A DNA stretch of 64,000 nt from Ascochyta rabiei (taxonomy: Eukaryota > Ascomycota > Dothideomycetes > Pleosporales > Didymellaceae): NCBI RefSeq assembly GCF_004011695.2, contig NC_082409.1, forward strand, positions 1,054,001 to 1,118,000, in the 5' to 3' direction. Position 1 is the first letter of the stretch. The number at the start of each line of letters is the position of its first letter. Made by a program: the position numbers and the translations under genes. This document shows positions 9,944 to 20,868 of the stretch, in pieces. The notes under the pieces were generated by a model. The model saw only the letters and a program-made list of their open reading frames with translations, was not told the origin of the DNA and ran no database searches.

Positions 9944-12779
9944 TCAACCTATGCGGTCTTCCATCAGATCCCGTACGCCTTGCTGCCCCAGCTCGGGCGC
10001 TAGCCTCAGTACAACCAATTCGAGTATCTGGAAGATGAGATGCTTGTTCAAGTACGTGTCTTCGAGGCAGTCGAGGATTTCCTCCACTTGCTGATGCTGT
10101 GCGACTCTGTTGTCACTCGCAAAGAACGCAGCTGCCACTTTCGGCGGTAGTAAACCAAGCAACGAGGCAGCGCAGCGGTGTTTGATCTCTTTTGTCTCTT
10201 CCTCGTTGGGTATTAGCCGTGGGGGGCCCATACCGTTGTTCGGAAATAGCGTAGCGCGCACCGTTCGCAGTACAACTGGAAGCAGAGCGGGGTTTAAGAT
10301 GCGCGTGTGGATGATGTTGGAGAGAAATCTAGGAAATTTGCAGTTAGTACGGTGAAACTTTGACGATAAAGCGTCGCGCTGATTGGCGCATAATATGCAA
10401 TTGGGACGCAATGCGTCCTAGTGGACCAGTCCGTAAGATCCAGTCAGCCGATAGTATAGAACGCCAGGGTTCGCAATTTTCAATCGGCGCAACCCAAGGC
10501 GGCCTGCAGCGCGATGCCCTTCGCGGAAGACGTAATCCTGGGATCTTCAGGCCGCAAAGTGAGGCGGTGTCAGGGCTTGCTGCGGCTCATCGATTCGATC
10601 AGTCATTGGGAGGGTCTACGATAAAGCCGGATATTTCGGATTCGGTTCGTGCGATCAATTGTCGTTGACAACCCAAGTCGATCTTCCAGTCCCGCACAAG
10701 TGGAGGCGACGGTGTCCCTCTCTGCCTCTGTGAGATGTGATAGCGACATCGCACGGCGCCGCAGAAAGATTGTAAGATGAGGTGCAAGTGCCTGGCGGCC
10801 CTAGTGGTAGACTCCCAGCCTGCGACAGCCACCAATGTTGTGCTTGTACATGAGCAACGGCCAGTCCCGAGTTCAACGGACGGCTGACAATGTGGGCGGA
10901 TCACTGGGCGCGTAAGCAGGCTGCCCACATGATGGCCAGGGTCGCGATAAGACGGCTCAGTACTTGGTTTTCGTGCTGCAGAAGTCGTAGGTCGAATTGA
11001 AAGCTGCACATGCGCAACCGGTCCATTCAGGTTGCCAATATCGGGATGCCGTTTTGCATGGTGGTGATGAGGGGAACATCCTTGCCAAGGCCTAGGCTTG
11101 GAGCGTCGAATTGCCGCCCGGGACGGGTGCAAGGGCTTGCATACATCGGTGCACCCCCAACCCAGGGTATGTCCGGGCGAGGGTCTGCGGGCCGTCGCAT
11201 TCGCTGACGCAAAGTCAAGTGACCAGAATCATATGCGGTCGTTCTGCACCTCGTGTTGCACTGGGCTTAGATGCAGGTGCTGCTAGCCAACCAGGGAATC
11301 AAGTAAAAGAATTGTCGCAACTCACCTGTCCAATACACCGTCAGTGTCACCCACCCTTCCTGGGCCGAACAACGCTCCACAGTGCAGAATTGAGACGAAG
11401 CCGGTCAGCCAAGGCATGCGGACATCCAACTCCACAAACTGCGCAGCGCAGCTCCACAACTTCATGCTCAAGATAGGCCGTTTAGCTGCCAGTAAGCGCG
11501 TCGAGGCCTGATATTCCGCTTCTGGCAGGTGTGATTGGCGACTCTCTTCGATCGGTGTCGGTCCGCTTGCCAAAGACCTTGAAGGCAATGATGATGATGT
11601 GGCTATAGTTAGGATGACCGCGCGCAGCGCTGTACACGCCAGAAATGCGTATTGGACGACAAGCCAGAATAGACCGGACGCAGATGTGGCTGTGGACTCA
11701 TGACGACCGCCATCAACGACTGGTAGTTTGGTCGGACCACTTCCTTCTTCGGCTTGTGAAGGCAGTAGTCCAAAGCGCTCCAGACGGCTCAAGTCCTCAT
11801 CCGCGGCTCTTTCGCTTGATGAAGGGTCCTCCTCTCCAAGGTGATCGGTCTGGAGTATATCTGCTATTCTCCCGATCGCCTCCAATAACAGCCAGCCCTC
11901 GCAGGCTTTTCCGCTGATTCCGTTGCCTAGTATCATCTCGGCAAAGATCTCGGCCACTAGGGATCGTAGGCATCCATTCTTGAGATCATCGGTGGGGAGT
12001 AACACAGCCAGAACCCCTTGGATGATAAGTTGGCGCCAGGCGGATTCGCTCTCTCGCTGCTCGACATGTGTCGACGGCACGGCGTCGATCGGAACAGGAG
12101 ACAGAGCAGGGTGCGGGTAAAGCGTGTGGTAGATGAGACGTGGATCTGACACTAGCGATTGTGGGGATGAGGCTTGTTGCTTTGCGAGACGGAATGCTTT
12201 GGGAATTAGACATGCTGCCGGAATGCTCAGCTGGGATCAGAATCACCTACCCGTCAGATGCTCTTCCAAAAGCCCTGGGATCTCGTCAAGCAGCAGAGCC
12301 TCCAAATCAACCTTGCGTATGCGCTGTTCGAGCGCCCTCGTGCAGTGCGCAATAACCTGAATTACTTCGTTGACAAAAACATGATCGGGTGTCATCTTCG
12401 AGTACCACGTCTGCACGAATTCCTTAATGATGACCGAGATGATGCCATACAGCTGGAGGTCGACCTCATTCGAGCTCGTCAGGGGGGGAAGAAGTTCGTC
12501 GATTGGACGAGGCGCAGTCCCCCCTTTCTCGCCGTTTCCAAGCAATACATTGTTTGAGCAAAGGGTGCGTCGTATGAAAGCTGCAGTGGCCTTGTCGGAT
12601 GTTGTATCAGTTTCCAGCTTTTGCGTATCCACCATGCGCTTCTCCCCGCTGGCTCGAGCGTGATTTGATCCGATGTTTCCGATGGGTCCTGAGGCCGTTG
12701 ATGCTGCTGAGGGTTGGTGAGTGTGTGGCTGCAGTCGAAGAGGGTCCAGCTCCGGTTGCGTGCTCTCCGTCATGACCAC
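9944..12779 (-). CDS. PXA (PX-associated) domain protein with a very long intron
   Basis: Probable endosomal or membrane-associated protein of the fungal PXA-only family; its molecular role is not established here. Exons complement(9944..10328, 11326..12151, 12251..12779) give 579 residues. The PXA core includes FIRRTLCSNN, VDLQLYGIISVIIKEFVQTWYSKM and ALEQRIRKVDLEALLLDEIPGLLEEH, then YHTLYPHPALSPVP. The C-terminal part has VELDVRMPWLTGFVSIL, joined across the second intron to FLSNIIHTRILNP, and ends with LNKHLIFQILELVVLRLAPELG. A hydrophobic stretch (FWLVVQYAFLACTALRAVILTIA) near residue 330 could be a membrane segment. Both splice junctions keep phase, and the residues on either side of the 997-nt intron (10329-11325) are continuous in the family pattern. 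Divergent from MED10. Confidence 0.85.
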
Positions 12780-13019
12780 CTTTCGCTCGTCACCATCCTC
12801 TAGCTACAAGTCCGATAGCAGCACGTGATGGCGCGTACAAAGACGCTCTGCGATCTAGGGTCGCGGTTTATTCAGGTTGTTGTGAAAGTGAAGGCGGTGA
12901 CGCAAGAGGCGACCGGAGCTCATTTCGCCGACGTCTTGGCACAGTTCGGTATCGCAACGCGACTCTTCCAACACCACGCGCACTTCTACGTCAGTAAACT
13001 GCGATTTGCAACATTCAAA

Positions 13020-13545
13020 ATGAATGAAGCAGGTCCTGATGGTACGCTGTTAATTATCGTATCCAAACACGTTGTGCTGACTGAACTCGGTAGCTATTGT
13101 GGCCGTCGAGAGGCAGCTAAAAGATATTGTGCAGACACTTTACAACCTAATAGTTCAGGCTTACGATCATCATGGAAGCAAGACTCAAGACGCCATGAAG
13201 CGTGAGATGTGGGTGTCTTCACTGATAATTCACTTGCTAGACTGACATGACTGCAGCCAGTCGCTTATTCAGAACCTTGTGAAGCTGTCACAGACGGCAC
13301 CCTCAGTACACATCGACGTTCCTCCAGAGGTCACAAACTATGTGGAGAGTTCTCGAAACCCTGATATCTACACTCGAGAGTTCGTCGAGCTGGTCCAACG
13401 TACCAACCAGATGCTGAAGGGTCGTGAAGAGGCGTACCGTTTTCTGCAAGAACAGGTCGCGTGGCAGCTCTCGAACGCGGTACCAGAGCTGAGGAACGAT
13501 GTTATCAAGGTCGTCGAAGCCACTGGTGGCAAGGTTCCCACTTGA
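13020..13545 (+). CDS. NUT2: Mediator of RNA polymerase II transcription subunit 10
   Basis: MED10 (yeast Nut2), a middle-module Mediator subunit linking activators to RNA polymerase II in the nucleus. Exons 13020..13041, 13094..13208 and 13257..13545 give 141 residues. The start ATG was chosen because its frame joins through G|CT to AIVAVERQLKDIVQTLYNL, the conserved N-terminal helix; an ATG four bases later is out of frame. Conserved parts are IQSLIQNLVKLSQTAP, VPPEVTNYVESSRNPDIYTR and EFVELVQRTNQMLKGREEAY, all typical of MED10. Its start is 240 bp from that of the PXA gene on the opposite strand, so the two probably share a promoter region. Confidence 0.92.
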
Positions 13546-14249
13546 CCTCAAGAACGACTTGGAGTACTCAAAGTTAATCCTCCGCTGCTGAAAGCCGCGG
13601 AGAGGTAGTTGGTTGTACCACGCCCGTTACTCGCCAACCTGAAAAGAGTCGATGCGACCCGCAAGCTTTCGCCATCCTTTTTGGGCACTAGCTATTTGCC
13701 GTTACTGCATCTGACAGTTCCGCATGTTTGCGCACATGGTGCCAGCAAGCGATTGAATTTTATGGCCTGCAATCACAAGTTGCGCACCGACAAGCAGCAG
13801 CATTTTGCAGAAGGACGTCTGCCTTATGACCGCAGAATTCATGCCAGTGGAGGGCGACAGCTACTCGCAGTCGCTTGGGCTCTGCCTGCCAGCGCAAAGT
13901 ATGCGTAGTGTCAAACGCCTCGATTGATCGACTATAAACTATACACAGCGTCATCCACAATATCCCTGTTCTCAACACGGTTGTCACTTTGATCCGCACG
14001 TGTCGATGTCAGTGAATGTACCCCGAGAATCATGCTCGGGGTACATTCACTATGTGGCAAACATTGATAGCTTATTATCGCACTTTCACCATGTGCCTTG
14101 CTAGACTCATTCCCCCGTATATTAGCACATTGTTTAATTCCCTCCATGATACTCCAGTCTCCTACACCTACACTTCTCTTGAACGCCTCGCAATTCTTCC
14201 TTACAACCAAGCCTTTGCAGTTGCTTCAAAGTGAACTTGGATTTGCACT
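13546..14249. other. Intergenic region containing a perfect inverted repeat
   Basis: About 0.7 kb between MED10 and the next gene on the same strand. It contains the inverted repeat listed separately, followed by a more AT-rich stretch that is probably the leader of the downstream gene. No other coding or RNA signal was seen. Confidence 0.5.
14011..14051. repeat. Perfect 17-bp inverted repeat with a 7-nt spacer
   Basis: The left arm AGTGAATGTACCCCGAG (14011-14027) is the exact reverse complement of the right arm CTCGGGGTACATTCACT (14035-14051), separated by AATCATG. It lies about 200 bp before the start of the unrecognised gene at 14250 and could form a strong hairpin in DNA or in a 5' UTR transcript. 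Confidence 0.95.
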
Positions 14250-15335
14250 ATGCTCAATATTCACCGCATGGCCAGCACCAGCTTCTGCTCTTGGGGTGAT
14301 GATTTCATAGAGCCCGAGTCCGAATCGATACCACCCACGAATCTGACCCCTGAACAAAGTTTTGAAAGTATATGGGTCAACACCGATGAAGAGAGTACGA
14401 AAGCGCCTGTATCTAAACCCTCCAGTCCAATCTCTGTATATTCTGATCTGCGGTGTAACACACCGACAACAGACCCAGATTTAAACGGTCCTATATTTTC
14501 CACCGAATCGCATTTTTTGGACACCGTAACCTTCTCGCCACATGCTACGCATCTTCTCCCTTCAGAGCCGAACGGTACGTGGCGAAATCGAACCTCCCAC
14601 GCGATCAAGAACCCGAGCGAGGCTGCTACAACACTCCGTGAGGTTCTAGAGCAATATACCCATGAGTTCGACGTGGCCATCCTGCTCCAAAAGCTAGAGC
14701 AGGCCGCAGAAGACAGCAAAGACGATATGAACGACTGGCTGAATCAGACCTTCGCAGATCACGATTTGGTAGAAATGCATCACCAGGTCCGGCAACTGGT
14801 GCCTGTCCTCTCTATGCCGAGCATGCGGCAACTTGACAGCGCCTTAGACGCAGTGACGGAGATCGCACAGTCGTTGCGAAAGCATCGCTCACAACCAGAC
14901 CTTCTCAACGACGCCCAAGGTGACAAGTATGCTTTTGCAAGGATCATCAGCCAGAAGGCACGTCACGCATTGGTTGAGCAGGGCATTTGCAAGAACTGGC
15001 AGTTTATGGGCGAAGAACTTGCAGACTTGAACAGCGCAATGCCATCAGCTCTCATGCACACGTTCGTACGTATACAACGATTGTATGAAAACTTGCCATT
15101 GTTCCAGGCAAAGCCCCTCTGGCTTGCTAACCATCCTAAGAAAATTTGGCGGTTAGAGCTCGATGTTGGCATTGTGGGTGTTGAGGTCGGTCCTGAGTCA
15201 GACCGTTCGTTGGTCGAGCTTGGTTCTGTAGACACTGGTTTCGAGCTGCCAGAGTCTAGCGGATGCATCTCCATTGTAGATCTTGACAGACAAGTACAGA
15301 CTGTAGAGGATGAGTGGCAGTTACTCGAATCGTAA
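14250..15335 (+). CDS. Unrecognised protein, 361 aa, intronless
   Basis: I do not recognise this protein. An uninterrupted frame begins with MLNIHRMASTSFCSWGDDF; a second ATG at 14268 would give 355 residues and cannot be excluded. The first 110 residues are acidic and rich in Ser, Pro and Thr (probably disordered). Residues about 125-280 look helical and soluble, for example REVLEQYTHEFDVAILLQKLEQAAEDS and QLDSALDAVTEIAQSLRKHRSQP. The C-terminus is acidic and has hydrophobic beta-like stretches (LELDVGIVGVEVG). No signal peptide, membrane segment or catalytic motif is evident. Its stop is only 83 bp from the stop of the convergent BOR1-like gene. Coding status rests on length, composition and absence of stops. 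Confidence 0.65.
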   Translation: MLNIHRMASTSFCSWGDDFIEPESESIPPTNLTPEQSFESIWVNTDEESTKAPVSKPSSPISVYSDLRCNTPTTDPDLNGPIFSTESHFLDTVTFSPHATHLLPSEPNGTWRNRTSHAIKNPSEAATTLREVLEQYTHEFDVAILLQKLEQAAEDSKDDMNDWLNQTFADHDLVEMHHQVRQLVPVLSMPSMRQLDSALDAVTEIAQSLRKHRSQPDLLNDAQGDKYAFARIISQKARHALVEQGICKNWQFMGEELADLNSAMPSALMHTFVRIQRLYENLPLFQAKPLWLANHPKKIWRLELDVGIVGVEVGPESDRSLVELGSVDTGFELPESSGCISIVDLDRQVQTVEDEWQLLES

Positions 15336-15418
15336 AAGTTGTCAGTTATGTGTTAACATCATCTATATCTGCTCCCTCATCTTCAATCGTTGTTCTAGAT
15401 CCCTTCCACGCGTGTTGT

Positions 15419-17458
15419 CTATCTTTTAATGCTTCCCGCGTGCTGGCGTACGGCACTACGGCTTCGACTACCTCGAGACCTCGCACGATCTAGATCGTAT
15501 CCGTCGCCCTGCTCGATGTCACCCGCGGCCTCAGTCGAGCTCTCGTTGAAAGCTTGTTCCAGACCTTTCATCTTCGCAGGTGTACCACCAAAGCTGACCA
15601 GCACAGCTGGGTTGTTCGCCGTAAGCGCATCAAGAATCGAGAGCTCGTGCTCAGAGAACCACATTGGCATGAGGAACGTACGCAGTGGGATCAGTGCGAT
15701 GATCAAAACAGGAAATCCAATAGCCGCAATTGTCTGCGAGATGGCGACGGTACAGGCGACACCGAGCGCTTGGAGCCCAATGTACTGCCAGATCTTTTTG
15801 CGTGAGACGGAATTGAGCGGGTTTTTTGGCTCGATGAAGCGCTTCTCTGCGTTGAGATACCAGAACTTTGCGAGGATACCATTGCTCTCAATCGAGCCCC
15901 ACTGTGATACTGTCAGCACATTCACACAAGAGTCAACCCAAGGTTATACCCACGCCAACGACGAAGAATACCCCGGCAAACACAGCCACAGGAATGGTGC
16001 TCAGGACTGTGAGAAGCGGGCCAGTCATCGTGCCCCAAATAGCCATGCCCATCAGGAAGTGACTAACGCGCTGCTCGACAACAGCTGTAGCTTCCACATG
16101 AGGTTTGCGGATCTCCTCGCCATCTTTTGTTTCGACAACTTCAAGGCGAGTCTCGTAGACTGTCAATGAATCTGTGTGTACGGGAGCCTGAGGAACCAGG
16201 CCGTTTGGCAAAGGTAGACCGATAACACCAGCAACGAAACAGGTACAACCGAGAAGAAAGAAGTCCCAGTGGAAACCTGCGGGCTTCTTGAGAGGGTATT
16301 GTCGCGCTTGCGCGGTGAGAGAAGACACATTCTGTGGCGCGACGTCAGTATGAATGATAGATTCACCGTAATTGACACAAAGGGAATGGATAACTTACAT
16401 GGTCGTAGTAGAAAAGGAGCATCATCAGAAAGCCGAATGGTACTGCCACAAACACCCACTTGACGTCCAGAGTCCAGAACTCGATCACCCAGTTTCGAGC
16501 TTGTGTAGGCTGGAAAGCGCCAACAGTTGGTACTCGGTACTGCTCAGTTCTGCCTAGGCGCCCAGGAAAGTGCGAGAACCCAACCCAGAAGAGTGTGGAG
16601 AAGACGAAGGAATAGTCGGCAAGGAAGCCACGAATCCACGGCTTCCAAATTGTGCTGCCACCAATCTTCTCAAGCCCATAAGCGGATCCGAAGAAGAGCA
16701 TGGCTATTACAATGGATAGGTAGCCACCTTCGAACGCAGAGACCTCGAAGAGGTAGACAAGTTCCTCCACGCCCTTCACTGTACAACTGCATCAGCATAC
16801 AGTGAGCCCATTAGGTCGTGTTTACATACCACAGTATATGATACCAACGTACATGCCAAATGTCTCGCTAGAGAAATCCGTGACGTACGCCATGTAATCG
16901 CAGTAGTTGCTGAAACTCACAATCCAGTGAAAGATCGCCGCCCAAATGCCGACCCAAGCCGTAAACGCTGGGTAGATAGAGGGGTCGTGCATCTCGATGA
17001 TGTCGTATATTGTGTAGTTAAATAGAGCTATCAGACCAGTGACGCCGACGATAGTGAGTGGTTGACAAGAAAGAAGACTGAATACCATAGCAGCCAGTGC
17101 AGATGCGAGCAGTGCTTCGTTGATGCCGAAGAACCCGCCAGTGCGACGATACATGTCTAAAGTAAAGGCAATAGCCGGTAGAACGCTGATTCTGTCAGTC
17201 TGCGATAACTAATTTGGGGCTTTTGACATACTTGATGAAGTACATACGCACTGTGCTGGCAAAAACTCGATATGTGAACGCATCCGTGATGTCGCTCCAG
17301 TAATACGGTAGCCGTCGTTTAACGTCGTGATACATACCGCGTCCAGGTCGTAGTATGCGCCATCTCCGCCAGCCTCTCTGGTTCTGAAATGTGTAGGATT
17401 CGGTTGTGGAGACTTTCTTCGATTTGTTCTCCTTGTCCACCGTCGCTGGTTCATTCAT
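15419..17458 (-). CDS. BOR1: BOR1-type borate/anion transporter (SLC4 family)
   Basis: Plasma-membrane HCO3-/borate transporter of the SLC4 fold; yeast Bor1 exports borate. Exons complement(15419..15901, 15954..16331, 16399..16778, 16830..17185, 17232..17458) give 607 residues. The N-terminus is short and cytosolic, then the conserved entry PGRGMYHDVKRRLPYYWSD follows. Membrane segments include LLASALAAMVFSLLSCQPL, where SCQPLTIVG is the family signature, and AFTAWVGIWAAIFHWIVSF, FFLLGCTCFVAGVIGLPLPN and SHFLMGMAIWGTMTGPLL. A charged C-terminal tail rich in Asp, Arg and Ser ends the protein. The third-exon/fourth-exon joins and the GTGGGT donor at 15953 were chosen because only they keep the frame and the family motif GWGSIESNGI. 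It lacks the long N-terminal domain of animal AE proteins, as fungal BOR1 does. Confidence 0.93.
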
Positions 17459-18701
17459 GCTGTGAAACTAGCGTAGCAGATGCTGATGTGTGCACTGATG
17501 CAATGCAAGGAGAAGCGAGTATAAGATCGCAGCTAATTGAGATAATGATGTCTTACCGGCGAAGAAGTTGCGACAGCTGACGTAGTTGCACAAATAATAT
17601 ACCCTGAGGCGTTCGACATCTTTATATCAGCGCCAGAGCTATCGAGAATGGGAGAACTACCCATGGTTTGGTAGGAACGGCGTGCACGCGCGACTTGGCA
17701 ATCGCTGCACTGTGGGTACTAATCATACATTGATACACACGGACATTAAGAAGCCAAGAAGATGCTGCCCACTTGCAATGTGGTCAAGGAGAAGCCCAGA
17801 GCTTCCTGCGGCTAGCAGACCAAACCCTATTCGTCCAAGGAAACGGCGTGCCAATTTTCTGCCCATCAAAGTGACCTTTTGATGGCCTTGAGAGTGAGCA
17901 GAACAATCAACATGAATACTTTGGGATAGTTATCGGGCAAAAGATGACGTTTGCTAGTCCAGTCTGGTGGCACTGGCGGCGGGAACACTTCGCGACTAGG
18001 CCGCACTAATCTTAACGCTCGCGGTGAAGTGCTCAGATTTTCTGCACAGGCAGCCCGGTCAGACTTCGGACGATGATCGATATTAGTCGGCGGTAACCGA
18101 AAGCGCTTATTGGAATTCGTCGATGATGCTGACGTTGAGTACTTTCACTCTACCAGCCCAGAGAGGCGCTCCGTATACTCGCATGCCAGTTTACATGTTG
18201 CTGCTGTTAGGTCTGCCGATGGTGGTTGTTGTTCTTTGTTGAAGGCCGTGCGTCACGAAATGGACTCAGCCCTATCGAGGAAAGCGTGTAAGTCTAGGGT
18301 CGCAAGTTCGAGAACGATCATAAGCGTCAAGATCTCCGGTGTGCAACGGTTGGACTCGGTAGTCCGTGAATTCGATCTGGCTACCTAACGAAACACGAAA
18401 TTTGACTAACTGGCAGCCTTGTAGAGTCAAAAGACGACAAGACTGGCATCGGATGTTCACATTCGTTCCACCAACCCGCGTGAGCTCGAAATTTCGACCC
18501 TCTGACTTGCCTTTCTCTGCGTGCATACCATCTGCCCGAGCATCACCTGAAAGTTTGTCTGTGCGAAGGACACCCCACGCCTCAGGCTGCGCGTCTCATC
18601 TCGCCTGTCGATCTCCCGCCTGACTGGTGGAGCCTCCAACGAGGTAGAAGCGAACGGTCCGATCCAATTGAGGTTGCGAGTCGTCAGTAAGGTGGTTCGA
18701 C
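17459..18701. other. Divergent intergenic region between BOR1 and the SET-domain gene
   Basis: About 1.2 kb holding both 5' regions. A T-arm-like sequence near 18297-18317 (GGGTCGCAAGTTCGAGAAC) is not accompanied by the other arms of a tRNA. Nothing else was recognised. Confidence 0.5.
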
Positions 18702-20644
18702 ATGGCCGCAATCGAGGATATCGAAGGGCTCTCAGAGGTCATTGGTCGAGCCATTCAAGAGCATCTGGAAAGGTCCAATATCAATGTTGCTTGGCCGCAG
18801 ATAGACGGCCTCGTCCGACCTATACTCAGGGTCGAAGCCTTCCTAGAGGACGCAGGCCCTGGCAATAATTTGAGCCCGCGCTCCGAGAGGGTTGCGTCAG
18901 TGAGTGACTACCCTATCTACCTGCCGCGAGACCTAGACGGTCACAAAGGCACGCAAAGCTTCGAAGACACGTTGGCATGAAAATATCTGTTCAAGCGATC
19001 ACAGCGACTGACGCGACGCAGAGAACATTAGAGTTGACTGGGATGATGACTCCAGGGCCACCTCGAAGTCCAACAACGCCTGGTCAAGAGGTATCGCCAA
19101 ACTTAGAGACGCAGTCGCACAGCTCAGATGTCGACGAGGACACAGTCGATGCGTCCGACTCCCGCCGCAAAGGTACCGGGGGTCTAAGGATCTCGCAGAA
19201 CCAGACCATTCAGGAGGATCACAGCGAGCATCAGCGGCAGATGCAGGTCGATACGAGGAATTTCCCTAAGCGGAAGAAGATTGCTTCTGAGAAGTTTGTC
19301 TTCCAGCCCTCTACACTTGACAAGCTGATCATCGGTATCTGGGAACAACTCCACAGCTCCATCAATCTCGACCCGAAAGCGATCTTCGAGCAGTTCCAGA
19401 TTGCTCCTGTGGCATCTTCTGATATCGTTCACCACAACACAGCAGATGTGATGACTGTGAACATGCGCAGTACGGCAACTGGCAGTACTCACGACTCCTT
19501 CAGCCAGATGAACGTGTTTTGCCGCAAGGTCACGCAGGCAAGTCGTGTCTGTCGGTCCATCGAGATGATAGTGCAGGCTCGCTGGACCGAGCTCTTCGAG
19601 GAGCAAATCCAGGTTCGAGTCGCTGCTGCGCCGGAGCTCTCAGCCGCCAAGCACAGAAAAGCCGTCTTCATGGAGGCGTGTCAAGACTTTGGTTGGACAG
19701 ACAAAGAGCTACGGAATAAGATGGCGATTTGGCGAGGCTACAAAGAAGTCAAAGATGCAGCAGGGTGGGCAGCCCTTGTTTTTGCCGGCATGGGCATCTA
19801 TCGATACTGCAAGTACCGTGTCGGCTTCGATAAAGATGCAATGAGACGACTGCGAAACTTGCAGAAAAGACTGGAGGTTGCTGCGGACACCTTGCACCCT
19901 CACTGGCGGCAATTGTTGGCAATTGTTGGCGAGACTCAGACGCTGGAATATCCTGGCCATCCACACGAGTGGGTGGTTTTCGAGACTGGCGCAGATCCAG
20001 TGCCTCTACGGCAAACCTACCAGGACCATGATCGCTACTTTGCCTTTGAACACATCGACGAGTCTATCATTGACGAGTCTGCTTGGGGATGTGAAGATCC
20101 GCGATGGATGCCGCAGCCCAACTCAATTGCAAGGACAAACAGCCAGTACATCTGTGCGTCGTGTGGCGAGCAGCAGTCGGACGAGCCAAAGGCGAACGGT
20201 TGTTTCTGCTTTCCTTCACTATTTGGCTGCGCAAAGCGTAAGCCTCCACCCATCCAAGTGTTCCGCACACCGGATGGGAAGAACAACGGGCTGGTAGCTT
20301 TGACGTCATTTGAAAGAGGATCAGCAGTTGGAGAACTGGTTGGACTGATAACGAAAGGAATGAGGGGTCTGGATGTGATGGATAGCTCCACGCCACTCTC
20401 GAATTACCAGATTTGGCAAGGGAGAATCGGCAACTACACCCGTTTCGCAAACCATAGCTGCAAGGCAAACGCACAGTCCTCCACCTTCACATGGCTGGAT
20501 ACGCAGCGTATTGTCATCGTCAGCAAGGGCATTGAAGCTGGAGCGGAGATAACGCTGGACTACGGCGACAAGTACTGGGCCGGTCTAGACAAAGCGTGTC
20601 TTTGCGGCGAAACATGCTGTAGATATAGAACTAGAGAACGTTAG
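18702..20644 (+). CDS. SET-domain protein (putative lysine methyltransferase)
   Basis: Putative protein lysine methyltransferase using S-adenosylmethionine; substrate unknown. Exons 18702..18974 and 19022..20644 give 631 residues. The SET domain lies in the C-terminal fifth: NGLVALTSFERGSAVGELVG (N-terminal SET strand region), GNYTRFANHSCKANAQ with the NHSC motif near residue 567, and EITLDYGDKYW. A Cys cluster CLCGETCCRYRTRER resembles post-SET zinc ligands. An upstream region has a Cys-rich patch (YICASCGEQQ, GCFCFPSLFGC). The N-terminal 350 residues show no family that I recognise. The 47-nt intron has an apparent GC donor and a good CTGAC branch and CAG acceptor; it removes an in-frame TGA and keeps phase 0. 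Without it, the second frame could start at 18977 and lose 91 residues. Confidence 0.8.
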
Positions 20645-20868
20645 ATGGACATCTGGGCGAATAAGAACAACAACAACATCATGCATCGGGAAATGGGAAC
20701 TTTTGGCGTGATGAGACGAAGGAGGAGGCCCGAGCGTATCGATAGTACTAGCGCCAAATATTCACAAAATTTCGAGATGCGCGGCCGCCGAGGCAGGGAC
20801 GTTTTGCCGTCTTCAACTTCTTCCTGGACTGTCTTTACTCGCCCAAATCTACACTCAGGACCTCCAGT

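Noticed and set aside
18288..18320. tRNA T-arm-like sequence GGGTCGCAAGTTCGAGAAC
   Set aside because: Only one arm is present; no cloverleaf could be built around it.
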